5,491 bases of DNA from Sporomusa sp. (GCA_029256645.1 JAQSXM010000259.1:1-5491); one strand, 5' to 3'. Shown: positions 1 to 4,980, numbered from the stretch's first letter. A program made the numbers and translations. The notes: a model not told the origin generated them from the letters alone.

Positions 1-93
1 ATTTTCAAGATATACTCCGCTTATTTCTCTGAAACCAGAAACTTCAATAATAGTTTCTCCTTCTATTTGGATCAGTTGTATGCTAACACTCAT
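1..93 (-). CDS. Small hypothetical protein, 3' end cut by window edge
   Basis: Only the first 31 codons are visible; the frame is open to the left edge, so the C-terminus lies outside the window. The peptide begins MSVSIQLIQIEGETIIEVSG and alternates hydrophobic and polar residues like a beta-strand protein. The ATG at 91-93 is chosen because a purine-rich ribosome site (GGAG then AAGGGGG, 103-113 on the minus strand) sits about 9 nt upstream. I recognise no family. Its neighbours are other very small genes, so it may itself be short. The start is well supported; the function is unknown. Confidence 0.6.
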   Translation of the reverse strand, partial: MSVSIQLIQIEGETIIEVSGFREISGVYLEN

Positions 94-188
94 GAATTAA
101 TTCCCCCTTCTCCTATAATAAAACATTAACCAAAAAAGAATAAATTCCTGCTCCTCTGCTAACAGACTGTTGCCACCTATATAGGAAC

Positions 189-219
189 GCATGTTTCTTA
201 GACAAGAATGGTCATAATG
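189..219 (+). promoter_or_regulatory. Forespore-type (sigma-F/sigma-G) promoter
   Basis: GCATG at 189-193 matches the sigma-F/G -35 consensus GCATR. After a 16-nt spacer, GGTCATAATG at 210-219 matches the sigma-F -10 consensus GGHNANAHTR at every position. The embedded CATAATG is also close to the sigma-G -10 (CATACTA). The expected start point is near 226, giving a leader of about 45 nt to the small gene at 272. The match is read by eye and depends on remembered Bacillus subtilis consensus sequences. Confidence 0.55.
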
Positions 220-271
220 ATACGTATTTAAATCTTGATCCCGCAAACAATAATCGGCGGGAGGTGATATT

Positions 272-397
272 GTGGCTAAGAATAACCAGAATGACTCTTT
301 AGCGCAGAAGCGTGCAAAAGAACAGAACCAAAACCTCAAGAATAAGAATGTTAGCGGTGATAAGCATCTCAATGGTCCCAATCATCCATCAACCTAA
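272..397 (+). CDS. 41-residue Asn/Lys-rich hydrophilic protein, possible small spore protein
   Basis: This short gene encodes a 41-residue peptide beginning MAKNNQNDSLAQKRAKEQNQ and ending PNHPST. It is extremely hydrophilic (Asn, Lys, Gln and His), with no Cys or Trp and no membrane segment. GTG at 272 is chosen because a near-ideal GGGAGGTGAT ribosome site (259-268, GGAGG core 260-264) lies 7 nt upstream. The gene is a complete monocistronic unit: a forespore-type promoter at 189-219, the gene, then an intrinsic terminator 1 nt after the stop. The composition and promoter together resemble minor small acid-soluble spore proteins, but the sequence does not match SspK, SspN, SspO or SspP as I remember them. 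The reality of the gene is well supported; the spore role is inference. Confidence 0.75.
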   Translation: MAKNNQNDSLAQKRAKEQNQNLKNKNVSGDKHLNGPNHPST

Positions 398-398
398 G

Positions 399-421
399 AG
401 CAGCATAAGCTGCTTTTTTTT
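399..421 (+). terminator. Intrinsic terminator of the 41-residue gene
   Basis: AGCAGC (399-404), loop ATAA and GCTGCT (409-414) form a perfect 6-bp stem followed by an eight-T run (414-421). It begins 1 nt after the stop codon of the gene at 272-397. Confidence 0.88.
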
Positions 422-473
422 ATTCCCCCTTTGATAAGGGATGTCCCTGATGATGGGCAAACTGACGAAGCGC

Positions 474-515
474 AATAGATAGAACCCCCCACATCTGTGA
501 GGGGTTCTATCTATT
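474..515 (-). terminator. Long hairpin closing the 61-residue gene
   Basis: The arms 474-488 and 501-515 are perfectly complementary over 15 bp (AATAGATAGAACCCC with its reverse complement), and a short CAC/GTG stem lies inside the loop. The hairpin lies just beyond the TAG stop (517-519) of the leftward gene. There is no clean T-run after it on the minus strand (TATCTATT lies within the arm), so it may act as an atypical terminator or as a 3' mRNA-stabilising structure. Confidence 0.65.
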
Positions 516-516
516 C

Positions 517-702
517 CTATTTTAGCTGAGCTGCAATATCATGTCTGCCAAGCTCTTTTAATTTTTCTACCGCATCTTCCAGTGTTTGTCCAAGCGGTAT
601 TCTTTGCATATTACTTGTTGTTATTAAGATGTATTCGCCGTTAAAATCAGATATTTGTTCACTCATGTCGCCATTTACCCAAATAGTCGGAGCTCCAGCC
701 AT
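517..702 (-). CDS. 61-residue hypothetical protein
   Basis: The gene encodes a complete 61-residue protein starting MAGAPTIWVNGDMSEQ. The first half (about 1-35) looks like beta strands, with the segment EYILITTSN. The second half (about 38-61, from LGQTLEDAVEKL to AAQLK) reads as one or two amphipathic helices. There is no signal peptide, membrane segment or metal motif. The ATG at 700-702 follows a very strong GGAGGAGGG ribosome site (709-717 on the minus strand) with about 7 nt spacing, so the start is firm. The 15-bp hairpin at 474-515 follows the stop. I do not recognise the family. It resembles the other tiny cytosolic proteins common in Sporomusaceae-like genomes, but no function is claimed. 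Confidence 0.75.
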   Translation of the reverse strand: MAGAPTIWVNGDMSEQISDFNGEYILITTSNMQRIPLGQTLEDAVEKLKELGRHDIAAQLK

Positions 703-996
703 TGTTATCCCTCCTCCTCTTTATGCTACACTTCGTTAAAAGGAATTTTATTCCTGCATTTCAAAATCAAGCGCTTCAAAAGTTTATAAACATTAATCCT
801 AAGGAAATAAAGGATTTTATGGAATTTCATGGAATATTGGGCATTGGAGAAATATTATATCGAATTATCGTTCGTTTATTATTAAGCAAATCAAGGTATG
901 TTTACAACCGCTCCTGATGTTAACAAGAATACAGGGATTTCGTTACTCCAGGGCGAATTGTGTTTTTGTACTAAAAATCATCTAGGAGTGACATCA
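703..996. other. Intergenic stretch without a supported gene
   Basis: This is AT-rich DNA between two divergent genes. An open frame of 71 codons (702-917, plus strand) covers most of it, but no start in it has a ribosome site: the apparent CTCCTCC upstream is the antisense of the leftward gene's ribosome site. Two small perfect inverted repeats are visible, GGAATTTTATTCC around 741-753 and GTTTATAAAC at 782-791. No convincing sigma-A or sporulation promoter could be read for either flanking gene. Confidence 0.5.
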
Positions 997-1452
997 ATGA
1001 CTTTAAACCCTAAAAGCTGGTCTCTGCCAGATCTTCCAATGCTCAAATCATTTGGCCAACAATTGGCTGAATTCAACCAAGCATATACAGCAAAGCATAT
1101 CTATGATCAACTTATTCAACGTGTCCAGGCCTTCGAAACTGAGCTGGACCAAGAACATGAGGTTGGGATGCGTCTCGTTAGTTTCGGTAAATCAACAGAG
1201 TTTAGCGTATCTCGCATCGGATATCTGGACCCAAACTTAATTTGGTTTCAGGGTGTTCTATCCGATAAATCTGACGTTGAGCTTATTCAGCATGTTAGTC
1301 AAATCAATTTTATGTTGATTAAGATTAAACGTCAGCCGTCAGAGGAACCCCGGTGTCCAATTGGCTTTTGTTCGAACCAGCCTTTATCAGAGACCCCTGC
1401 CGATACTGCCCCAAACAAAATCACCGAGACGCTACCCGCAACCACAAAGTAG
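997..1452 (+). CDS. DUF6173-like protein of unknown function
   Basis: This is a 151-residue soluble protein. ATG at 997 is preferred over an in-frame upstream ATG (898) because TAGGAGTG (983-990) lies 6 nt before it, whereas the upstream start has no ribosome site. Residues 30-60 form an acidic helical region (AKHIYDQLIQRVQAFE, then LDQEHEVG). Residues 57-112 are the recognisable core: GMRLVSFGKSTEFSV, RIGYLDPNLIWFQG, and VELIQHVSQINFMLIKIKR. PRCPIGF follows at 118-124. As I remember the family, EVG.RLVSFG, IGY, ELIQHVSQ and a late PR.PIGF motif are the signature of DUF6173 (PF19670). The last 27 residues are a Pro/Thr-rich, probably disordered tail, and C120 and C125 flank PIGF. No reaction is known for the family, and the assignment rests on motif memory only. 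Confidence 0.8.
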   Translation: MTLNPKSWSLPDLPMLKSFGQQLAEFNQAYTAKHIYDQLIQRVQAFETELDQEHEVGMRLVSFGKSTEFSVSRIGYLDPNLIWFQGVLSDKSDVELIQHVSQINFMLIKIKRQPSEEPRCPIGFCSNQPLSETPADTAPNKITETLPATTK

Positions 1453-1482
1453 CCTAAGAATAAAATCCCGCATTATTTTAGG
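1453..1482. terminator. Weak AT-rich hairpin between convergent genes
   Basis: CCTAA (1453-1457) pairs with TTAGG (1478-1482) and AATAA (1459-1463) pairs with TTATT (1473-1477), with one bulged G. The hairpin starts right after the stop of the DUF6173-like gene and includes the stop codon of the leftward gene. The stem is AT-rich and lacks a T-run after it, so terminator function is doubtful. Confidence 0.25.
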
Positions 1483-1679
1483 ATTACCGAAACGACAGCG
1501 TAACTATCTGATTCAAACACATCGATCCCTGTACCATTATCAACGACAGCGTATTTTCCTGATTCGACCGGAACGCCATTAAGCAAGATCATATCAACCA
1601 TCTCAAAAGTTACTCCTGCGGGCAACCAAAAGATGCCAGACTCGTCGATTCTCTGCAGAATTATTACTTTTACCGCCAA
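1473..1679 (-). CDS. 68-residue hypothetical protein with internal repeat
   Basis: A strong AAGGAGGG ribosome site (1682-1689, minus strand) fixes the start region. The TTG at 1677-1679 gives a protein beginning MAVKVIILQRIDESGIFWLP. The spacing is short (about 3 nt), and the GTG one codon earlier overlaps the ribosome site, so TTG is preferred. The frame extends further upstream to a TTG at 1710-1712, but nothing supports that start. The 68-residue product is beta-rich, with a small duplication: ESGKYAVV (39-46) and ESDSYAVV (56-63), 17 residues apart and visible in the DNA too. There is no signal peptide or membrane segment. It converges with the DUF6173-like gene, 20 bp apart. I recognise no family. 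Confidence 0.65.
   Translation of the reverse strand: MAVKVIILQRIDESGIFWLPAGVTFEMVDMILLNGVPVESGKYAVVDNGTGIDVFESDSYAVVSVILK
1491..1565 (-). repeat. Intragenic direct repeat, two 24-nt copies
   Basis: AACGACAGCGTA...CTGATTC occurs at 1491-1514 and again at 1542-1565, matching at 20 of 24 positions. The spacing of 51 nt (17 codons) keeps the frame, and the copies encode the two ES..YAVV segments of the 68-residue protein. Confidence 0.7.
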
Positions 1680-1768
1680 CACCCTCCTTGAACTGCAATC
1701 TTCAAAATGCAATACTTTATTAGTATTGTATTCTAGAAACCATAAGAATGTTACATTATGTATAATAG

Positions 1769-1801
1769 CTGGCTAACATGCCACTGGCGTTAACATAGGC
1801 A
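1769..1801. repeat. Adjacent imperfect direct repeat
   Basis: CTGGCTAACATGCCA (1769-1783) is followed directly by CTGGCGTTAACATAGGCA (1784-1801). The copies share CTGGC, TAACAT and GC.A, and the second has three extra bases. It lies between a TATAAT at 1761-1766 and the forespore-type promoter at 1819. It could be an operator pair or a slippage duplication; no function is claimed. Confidence 0.45.
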
Positions 1802-1818
1802 CCCGTTATTTTACTTTC

Positions 1819-1848
1819 GTATAAATGATACTAAACCCGGTTATACTA
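1819..1848 (+). promoter_or_regulatory. Forespore-type (sigma-F/sigma-G) promoter
   Basis: GTATA at 1819-1823 fits the -35 GYATR. A 15-nt spacer follows, then GGTTATACTA at 1839-1848 fits the sigma-F -10 GGHNANAHTR at every position. Its last seven bases, TATACTA, differ from the sigma-G -10 CATACTA at one base, 18 nt from the -35. The start point would be near 1855, giving a leader of about 120 nt before the DUF2164 gene at 1976. Confidence 0.55.
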
Positions 1849-1863
1849 TTATTGGAGTGCGCA

Positions 1864-1900
1864 ACTCTCGCCAGAGTGACTGTAAAAACAGAGCTCTGGC
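1864..1900 (+). other. Leader with two mutually exclusive hairpins
   Basis: Option one is ACTCT-CGCC-AGAGT (1864-1877), a perfect 5-bp stem, beside the self-complementary CAGAGCTCTG (1889-1898). Option two is a longer hairpin in which GCCAGAG (1870-1876) pairs with CTCTGGC (1894-1900), with an inner CTGT-AAAA-ACAG stem (1880-1891). The two share GCCAGAG and cannot coexist. No T-run follows, so it is not a simple terminator. Confidence 0.5.
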
Positions 1901-1975
1901 TCTTATATTTAGATAGATATTTAAAGGCTCCCAGTAGCTATATAAAAATATAATTAGAGGATTCCGGAGGTAAAC

Positions 1976-2227
1976 GTGAAAGACATACAGCTTACAAAAG
2001 AACAGCAAAATACAGTAATTGAGGCTATTAAGTATTACTTTCTTAGCGAAAAAGATGAGATTATAACAGATTTATCGGCAACACTTCTGTTAGACTTTAT
2101 TTTAAAAAACATTGGTCCTCATATCTATAACCAGGCAATAAAAGACACACACCAATTAATGAGTGAAAAAATAGATGACTTATTCGGCCTAGAAAAATCC
2201 ATAAAAATACATACTAAGAAGAAATAG
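1976..2227 (+). CDS. DUF2164 family protein
   Basis: This is an 83-residue, probably cytosolic, all-helical protein. GTG at 1976 is chosen because GGAGG (1966-1970) lies 5 nt upstream. The sequence follows the DUF2164 (PF09932) pattern as I remember it: LTKEQQNTVIEAIKYYF near the N-terminus (6-22), a DEI.TDLSA segment (27-35), LLLDFILKNIGPHIYNQAIKD (37-57, with the highly conserved IGP.IYNQA), and a final helix ending in a basic HTKKK tail. The length is usual for the family. No biochemical role is established. It stands alone: a forespore-type promoter and structured leader precede it, and a strong bidirectional terminator follows 11 bp after the stop. The forespore promoter, if real, would be an unexpected clue to its role. 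Confidence 0.88.
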   Translation: MKDIQLTKEQQNTVIEAIKYYFLSEKDEIITDLSATLLLDFILKNIGPHIYNQAIKDTHQLMSEKIDDLFGLEKSIKIHTKKK

Positions 2228-2238
2228 CTGCTTCAAAT

Positions 2239-2271
2239 AAAAAATCCCGCCTGTCCAGACGGGATTTTTTT
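2239..2271. terminator. Bidirectional intrinsic terminator
   Basis: AAAAAATCCCG (2239-2249) and CGGGATTTTTT (2260-2270) form a perfect 11-bp stem whose A and T tracts give a U-run on both strands. It serves the DUF2164 gene from the left and the chemotaxis gene from the right. Confidence 0.93.
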
Positions 2272-2281
2272 AATCACACTA

Positions 2282-3982
2282 TTAAACCTTAAATCGGCTA
2301 ACCGTTTCTTTTAATTGATCAGCCATTTGGCGTAATGCGTGGCTTGACGCCGAAATCTCTTGCATGGAAGCAGACTGCTCCTCGGTTGCGGCAGAAACTG
2401 ACTGGGCTTGGGCCGCGGCCTCTTTACTAACTATTTCTATCTGACGAACTGCTTGAATTATTTGCGTACTACCGCTAGCTAAATGCTGAATTGAGCTAGA
2501 AATTCCACCCACTTGATCAGACACAGCTTCTACTGAATTTCTAATATTAGTAAAAGCGATGCCAGCATTTTGGACAAGAGTTGCACCTGTTTCGACTTCC
2601 CGTTTTCCCTGCTCCATGGCCTGGACTGCCTTATCAGTATCACCTTGAATTCCTGCAATCATTTCAGATATTCGTTTTGCCGCGTCTTGGGATTGTTCGG
2701 CAAGTTTACGAACCTCATCAGCAACAACAGCAAAACCACGTCCTTGCTCCCCGGCACGAGCTGCCTCGATAGCAGCATTCAATGCTAACAGATTTGTTTG
2801 TCCTGCAATTCCTGAGATGGTCTCAACAATTTGCCCTATCGCTTCAGATCTGATACCTAATTCTGTTATTACTTTTGCAGAACTAGCAACTGTTTTTTCG
2901 GCATTTCCCATTTGCTGTATAGCATTTACAATTGCTTGCTCACCTCTTTGAGCTATATCTGCCGCTTTTATTGACTCTTCAGATACTAGATTTGTGTTTG
3001 CGGAAACCTGGGTAATATTAGCGGACATTTCTTCTACTACTGCAGAGGCTTCATTTACTGCCTTAACCTGCATTTCAGCCCCGATTGCAACCTGTGTTAT
3101 AGCTTGAGCAATCTGCACTGCCGCTTGAGCTGATTGCTCAGCCCCTTCGGTAAAATTAGCAGAGGTGGAAGCAACTTGGCCTGTTGCTTCGCTAGTCTGG
3201 CCAATAACCTCTCTTAAGTTTTCTTCCATTCGATTAAAGGCTTTTATCAAATCACCGATTTCATCGCTGCCTCGATAGTGTAAGGCATGTCGCCGCAGGT
3301 CTCCATCAGCAATCTTATTAGCAGCTGACAATACGGTATTTATGGGTACGGCAATACTGCGCGAAAGCCACAAAGCAATACCAACTGCCAAAGCTACGAT
3401 TATACTATCTAAAATGACTATAGCTATTTCAATTTGATCTTCGGTTTCATGAGTCTGCTGTATTCGCAAATCCATCCGTTCAGTGAGAAAAATTACAAAA
3501 TCACTCGTCTGTTGCTCTGCATCACGGCTTGTTGCACCGGCAGCACTCATATAGGCCAGCGATTCTGTTACCCCTTTTTCTGTTCTAATCTGAATAGCCT
3601 TTTCCGCATCTCCGTGATATTTATTTAAGGCTTTTTTCAGTTCAGCTAGCTTCTGCTTACCTTCTGGCGTAATCAATTTTTCTTCAAGACCGTTAAAAAG
3701 CTGCTCCATCTTTTGTTTGGAAGCACTATATTCATCAATAAAGGCTTTATCACCACTTAACAAATATCCTCTAGCGTAATAACCTTGATTCCGCAACTCC
3801 AGGGTAAGATCCTTAACCTGAAATACAAGCGGCGTACTACGTATCAGCAAATTGTCATAACCATCCTCAATTGCTTGTAACTGAAAAAAAGTATACCCGC
3901 ATAATCCTGTAAAAGCGACAGCTACAAATAAAAAGACTGTCAAGATTTTTTTCCCGATAGTAAACCGTATTTCTTTTTTCAT
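2282..3982 (-). CDS. Methyl-accepting chemotaxis protein (complete)
   Basis: This is a 566-residue inner-membrane chemoreceptor that senses through its outer domain and controls the kinase CheA through CheW. Residues 12-34 are the first membrane helix. Residues 36-184 are a helical sensor of the 4HB/CHASE3 type, with the characteristic [12 protein letters not shown] at 70-81. Residues 186-207 are the second membrane helix. A HAMP domain follows at about 208-262 (P213, and [13 protein letters not shown] at 240-252), then the long signalling coiled coil to the end. The hairpin tip is textbook: [18 protein letters not shown] (394-411), then [18 protein letters not shown]. The ATEEQSA near 532 looks like a methylation site. 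There is no C-terminal CheR-docking pentapeptide; the protein ends VSRFKV. The ATG at 3980-3982 follows GGAGG (3988-3992) by 5 nt. Its leader carries a c-di-GMP riboswitch and terminator. The ligand of the sensor domain cannot be read from sequence. Confidence 0.97.
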   Translation of the reverse strand: MKKEIRFTIGKKILTVFLFVAVAFTGLCGYTFFQLQAIEDGYDNLLIRSTPLVFQVKDLTLELRNQGYYARGYLLSGDKAFIDEYSASKQKMEQLFNGLEEKLITPEGKQKLAELKKALNKYHGDAEKAIQIRTEKGVTESLAYMSAAGATSRDAEQQTSDFVIFLTERMDLRIQQTHETEDQIEIAIVILDSIIVALAVGIALWLSRSIAVPINTVLSAANKIADGDLRRHALHYRGSDEIGDLIKAFNRMEENLREVIGQTSEATGQVASTSANFTEGAEQSAQAAVQIAQAITQVAIGAEMQVKAVNEASAVVEEMSANITQVSANTNLVSEESIKAADIAQRGEQAIVNAIQQMGNAEKTVASSAKVITELGIRSEAIGQIVETISGIAGQTNLLALNAAIEAARAGEQGRGFAVVADEVRKLAEQSQDAAKRISEMIAGIQGDTDKAVQAMEQGKREVETGATLVQNAGIAFTNIRNSVEAVSDQVGGISSSIQHLASGSTQIIQAVRQIEIVSKEAAAQAQSVSAATEEQSASMQEISASSHALRQMADQLKETVSRFKV

Positions 3983-4042
3983 TTTTACCTCCGATATTTC
4001 TTTGTAATAGACAGCTCATTACTGTCAAAGGTACTGAGACAT

Positions 4043-4063
4043 AAAAAAAACAGGCATGGCCTG
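4043..4063 (-). terminator. Terminator of the riboswitch expression platform
   Basis: On the minus strand CAGGC (4063-4059), loop CAT and GCCTG (4055-4051) form a compact stem followed by eight T (4050-4043). It lies between the c-di-GMP aptamer and the ribosome site of the chemotaxis gene, about 60 nt before the start codon, so it would stop transcription before the gene. Confidence 0.78.
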
Positions 4064-4089
4064 GACGCTTAGATATCTTCCCTGGAGAA

Positions 4090-4165
4090 GGCAACCTGGC
4101 GATCGTAAACACGGCAGTGTTCTTAGACCCATAGCTTTGCGTCCCTGTCTTTCGGCAGGTTTGCC
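4090..4165 (-). promoter_or_regulatory. c-di-GMP-I (GEMM) riboswitch aptamer
   Basis: Read on the minus strand, the conserved elements occur in the right order: GGCAAACC (4165-4158); a stem with a GAAA tetraloop, CCTGCC-GAAA-GACAGG; GGGACGCAAAGC; GGGTCTAAG; a hairpin AACAC-TGCC-GTGTT (4121-4108); and the closing GCCAGGTTGCC ending at 4090. GGCAA and TTGCC pair to close the aptamer. This is the known class-I cyclic di-GMP sensor, in which the GAAA loop docks into a receptor in the neighbouring arm. An intrinsic terminator follows 26 nt after the core, so control is probably by transcription termination. GCCT in and just after the closing strand can alternatively pair with AGGC of the terminator. 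Taken at face value that predicts OFF when the ligand is bound, but the direction is inference. Confidence 0.95.
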
Positions 4166-4207
4166 AAACATATTATTTTAATAATCCCAGATTATATATT
4201 TCACCTT

Positions 4208-4243
4208 GTTCCTGGGGAACGCGAAAGCAACTATAAGCCCCCC
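4208..4243 (-). other. GC-rich structured stretch in the receptor leader
   Basis: Immediately after the predicted transcription start, before the riboswitch, lie a run of six G (4243-4238) and a perfect hairpin GTTCC-CCA-GGAAC (4220-4208). The C-run of the hairpin could instead pair with the G-run, giving a competing fold or a pseudoknot. It stands out from AT-rich surroundings and is not part of the c-di-GMP aptamer. I could not match it to a riboswitch class. Confidence 0.4.
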
Positions 4244-4261
4244 TAGCCAACGATCTTCATA

Positions 4262-4290
4262 ATTATACTTGTTTATTTCGACAATATCAA
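4262..4290 (-). promoter_or_regulatory. Sigma-A promoter of the chemotaxis receptor
   Basis: On the minus strand TTGATA (4290-4285; 5 of 6 to TTGACA), a 17-nt spacer and TATAAT (4267-4262; 6 of 6). The start point is near 4255, giving a leader of about 270 nt that contains the whole riboswitch. Confidence 0.85.
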
Positions 4291-4307
4291 CCATTTATTT
4301 CTATAAT
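4278..4307 (+). promoter_or_regulatory. Sigma-A promoter of the exported protein gene
   Basis: TCGACA (4278-4283; 5 of 6 to TTGACA), an 18-nt spacer and TATAAT (4302-4307; 6 of 6). The start point is near 4314, giving a leader of about 119 nt before the TTG at 4433. Its -35 lies inside the spacer of the opposite promoter. Confidence 0.65.
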
Positions 4308-4354
4308 ATATCAAATTTCGTCATTATATTGCTTTACGAGAACTTTTTTGATAT
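4308..4354 (+). repeat. 8-bp inverted repeat at the start of the leader
   Basis: ATATCAAA (4308-4315) and TTTGATAT (4347-4354) are perfect reverse complements with 31 nt between them. They lie around and just after the predicted start point, so they could close an RNA domain or be a repressor site. The AT-rich composition weakens the case. Confidence 0.35.
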
Positions 4355-4381
4355 TCTACATAAATGTGTTGCAGTTTTATT

Positions 4382-4414
4382 CTCTCCAGCTTACAATAAT
4401 TGGGGAGTATTTTT
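4382..4414 (+). terminator. Possible attenuator before the exported protein gene
   Basis: CTCTCCA (4382-4388) pairs with TGGGGAG (4401-4407), 7 bp including one G-T wobble, followed by TATTTTTA (4408-4415). It ends a few bases before the AGGAGG ribosome site (4418-4423). The position suggests an attenuator, or a structure that could limit ribosome access. The 12-nt loop and broken U-run make it weak. Confidence 0.4.
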
Positions 4415-4432
4415 ACCAGGAGGTTTATAATA

Positions 4433-4972
4433 TTGAGAAAGCAGATTATTATTGGTATTACCTTATTAATAGTTTTATGGACAAACTCGTGTTTTGCCGG
4501 CCCCTCCTTACTAAGCCCAGGCCCGCGCATCGCAGTGGCTGTACATATTGATACTGCAGAAAAGGACATCTTTGGTGTTGAACTCTTAGAATCAGGCATC
4601 AACCGTCTTGTGGAAGCTAAATTTAGCCTGCTGATGCTAGATGGAATGGTACTCTCCGGAAGTAGTGTCACAAGAGATTTAAGAAGATCAGGCATTGATG
4701 ACTTCAATACCCCCGAACAATCTAAACTCAAAAGCTTCGGCCAGTTAAATGATGTATCTTATGTACTCCTTCTTACCCTTCATCCACTCGACATTTCTGC
4801 TGACATTAAAGCATTTGACGTAAGTAAAGGCGATTATATTATCGGCAAAAAAATAACCCAGCTTAAAGAAGCTGAGCCTAAACCAGGTTTTATGGACAAC
4901 ATCGTATCAAAATTCTCCCATATGATTGACAGTGAACTTGATACGATAATAACCGTTATTACAAAATCCTGA
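4433..4972 (+). CDS. Exported 179-residue protein, TolB/CsgG-like fold suspected
   Basis: TTG at 4433 is chosen: AGGAGG (4418-4423) lies 9 nt upstream, and the product then begins with a classic signal peptide. Residues 1-4 are basic (MRKQ), residues 5-16 hydrophobic (IIIGITLLIVLW), and the signal peptidase I site is CFA-G after residue 22. C20 is not in a good lipobox, so a lipoprotein is unlikely. The mature part alternates strands and helices: RIAVAVHID (32-40), an amphipathic helix (48-61), FSLLMLDG (64-71), then LKSFGQLNDVSYVLLLTLHP (99-118). This order, in which a helix of the type 'LGQ...' precedes a strand ending in small or hydrophobic residues, recalls the N-terminal fold shared by TolB, CsgG and LpoB-type envelope proteins. 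The resemblance is structural intuition, not a family match. The gene is divergent from the c-di-GMP-controlled receptor gene. Confidence 0.82.
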   Translation: MRKQIIIGITLLIVLWTNSCFAGPSLLSPGPRIAVAVHIDTAEKDIFGVELLESGINRLVEAKFSLLMLDGMVLSGSSVTRDLRRSGIDDFNTPEQSKLKSFGQLNDVSYVLLLTLHPLDISADIKAFDVSKGDYIIGKKITQLKEAEPKPGFMDNIVSKFSHMIDSELDTIITVITKS

Positions 4973-4980
4973 TAACTATC

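Noticed and set aside
97..381. Minus-strand frame of 94 codons
   Set aside because: It is antisense to the well-supported 41-residue gene and its promoter, has no ribosome site, and its product is an unlikely Phe/Cys/Arg-rich sequence.
427..447. Small hairpins CCCTT-TGAT-AAGGG and GGGATGTCCC
   Set aside because: Short, overlapping and without a U-run; adjacent to two better terminators, so no separate function is supported.
702..917. Plus-strand open frame of 71 codons
   Set aside because: No start has a ribosome site; the upstream CTCCTCC is the antisense of the leftward gene's site. The composition looks like AT-rich intergenic DNA, although the stretch LQKFININPKEIKDF is protein-like enough that a gene remnant cannot be excluded.
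898..996. Longer N-terminus for the DUF6173-like protein from the ATG at 898
   Set aside because: There is no ribosome site at 898, whereas ATG 997 has TAGGAGTG at good spacing; the extra 33 residues do not resemble the family.
1680..1712. Longer start (TTG 1710-1712) for the 68-residue protein
   Set aside because: The added codons include the AAGGAGGG ribosome site itself, and no ribosome site lies upstream of that TTG.
1745..1790. Minus-strand sigma-G promoter for the 68-residue gene (GCATG then CATAATG)
   Set aside because: The spacer is only 16 nt where 17-18 is usual, and the -10 differs from CATACTA; too weak to list.
1778..1790. B12-box-like TGCCACTGG suggesting a cobalamin riboswitch
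   Set aside because: None of the other conserved cobalamin riboswitch elements is nearby; the match is explained by the CTGGC direct repeat.
1921..1960. preQ1-riboswitch-like TAGCTATATAAAAA
   Set aside because: The required G-rich stem and GTTC loop are missing; only the A-rich tail resembles it.
3867..4112. Minus-strand frame of 81 codons across the receptor leader
   Set aside because: It overlaps the riboswitch terminator and the start of the receptor gene in another frame, and has no ribosome site.
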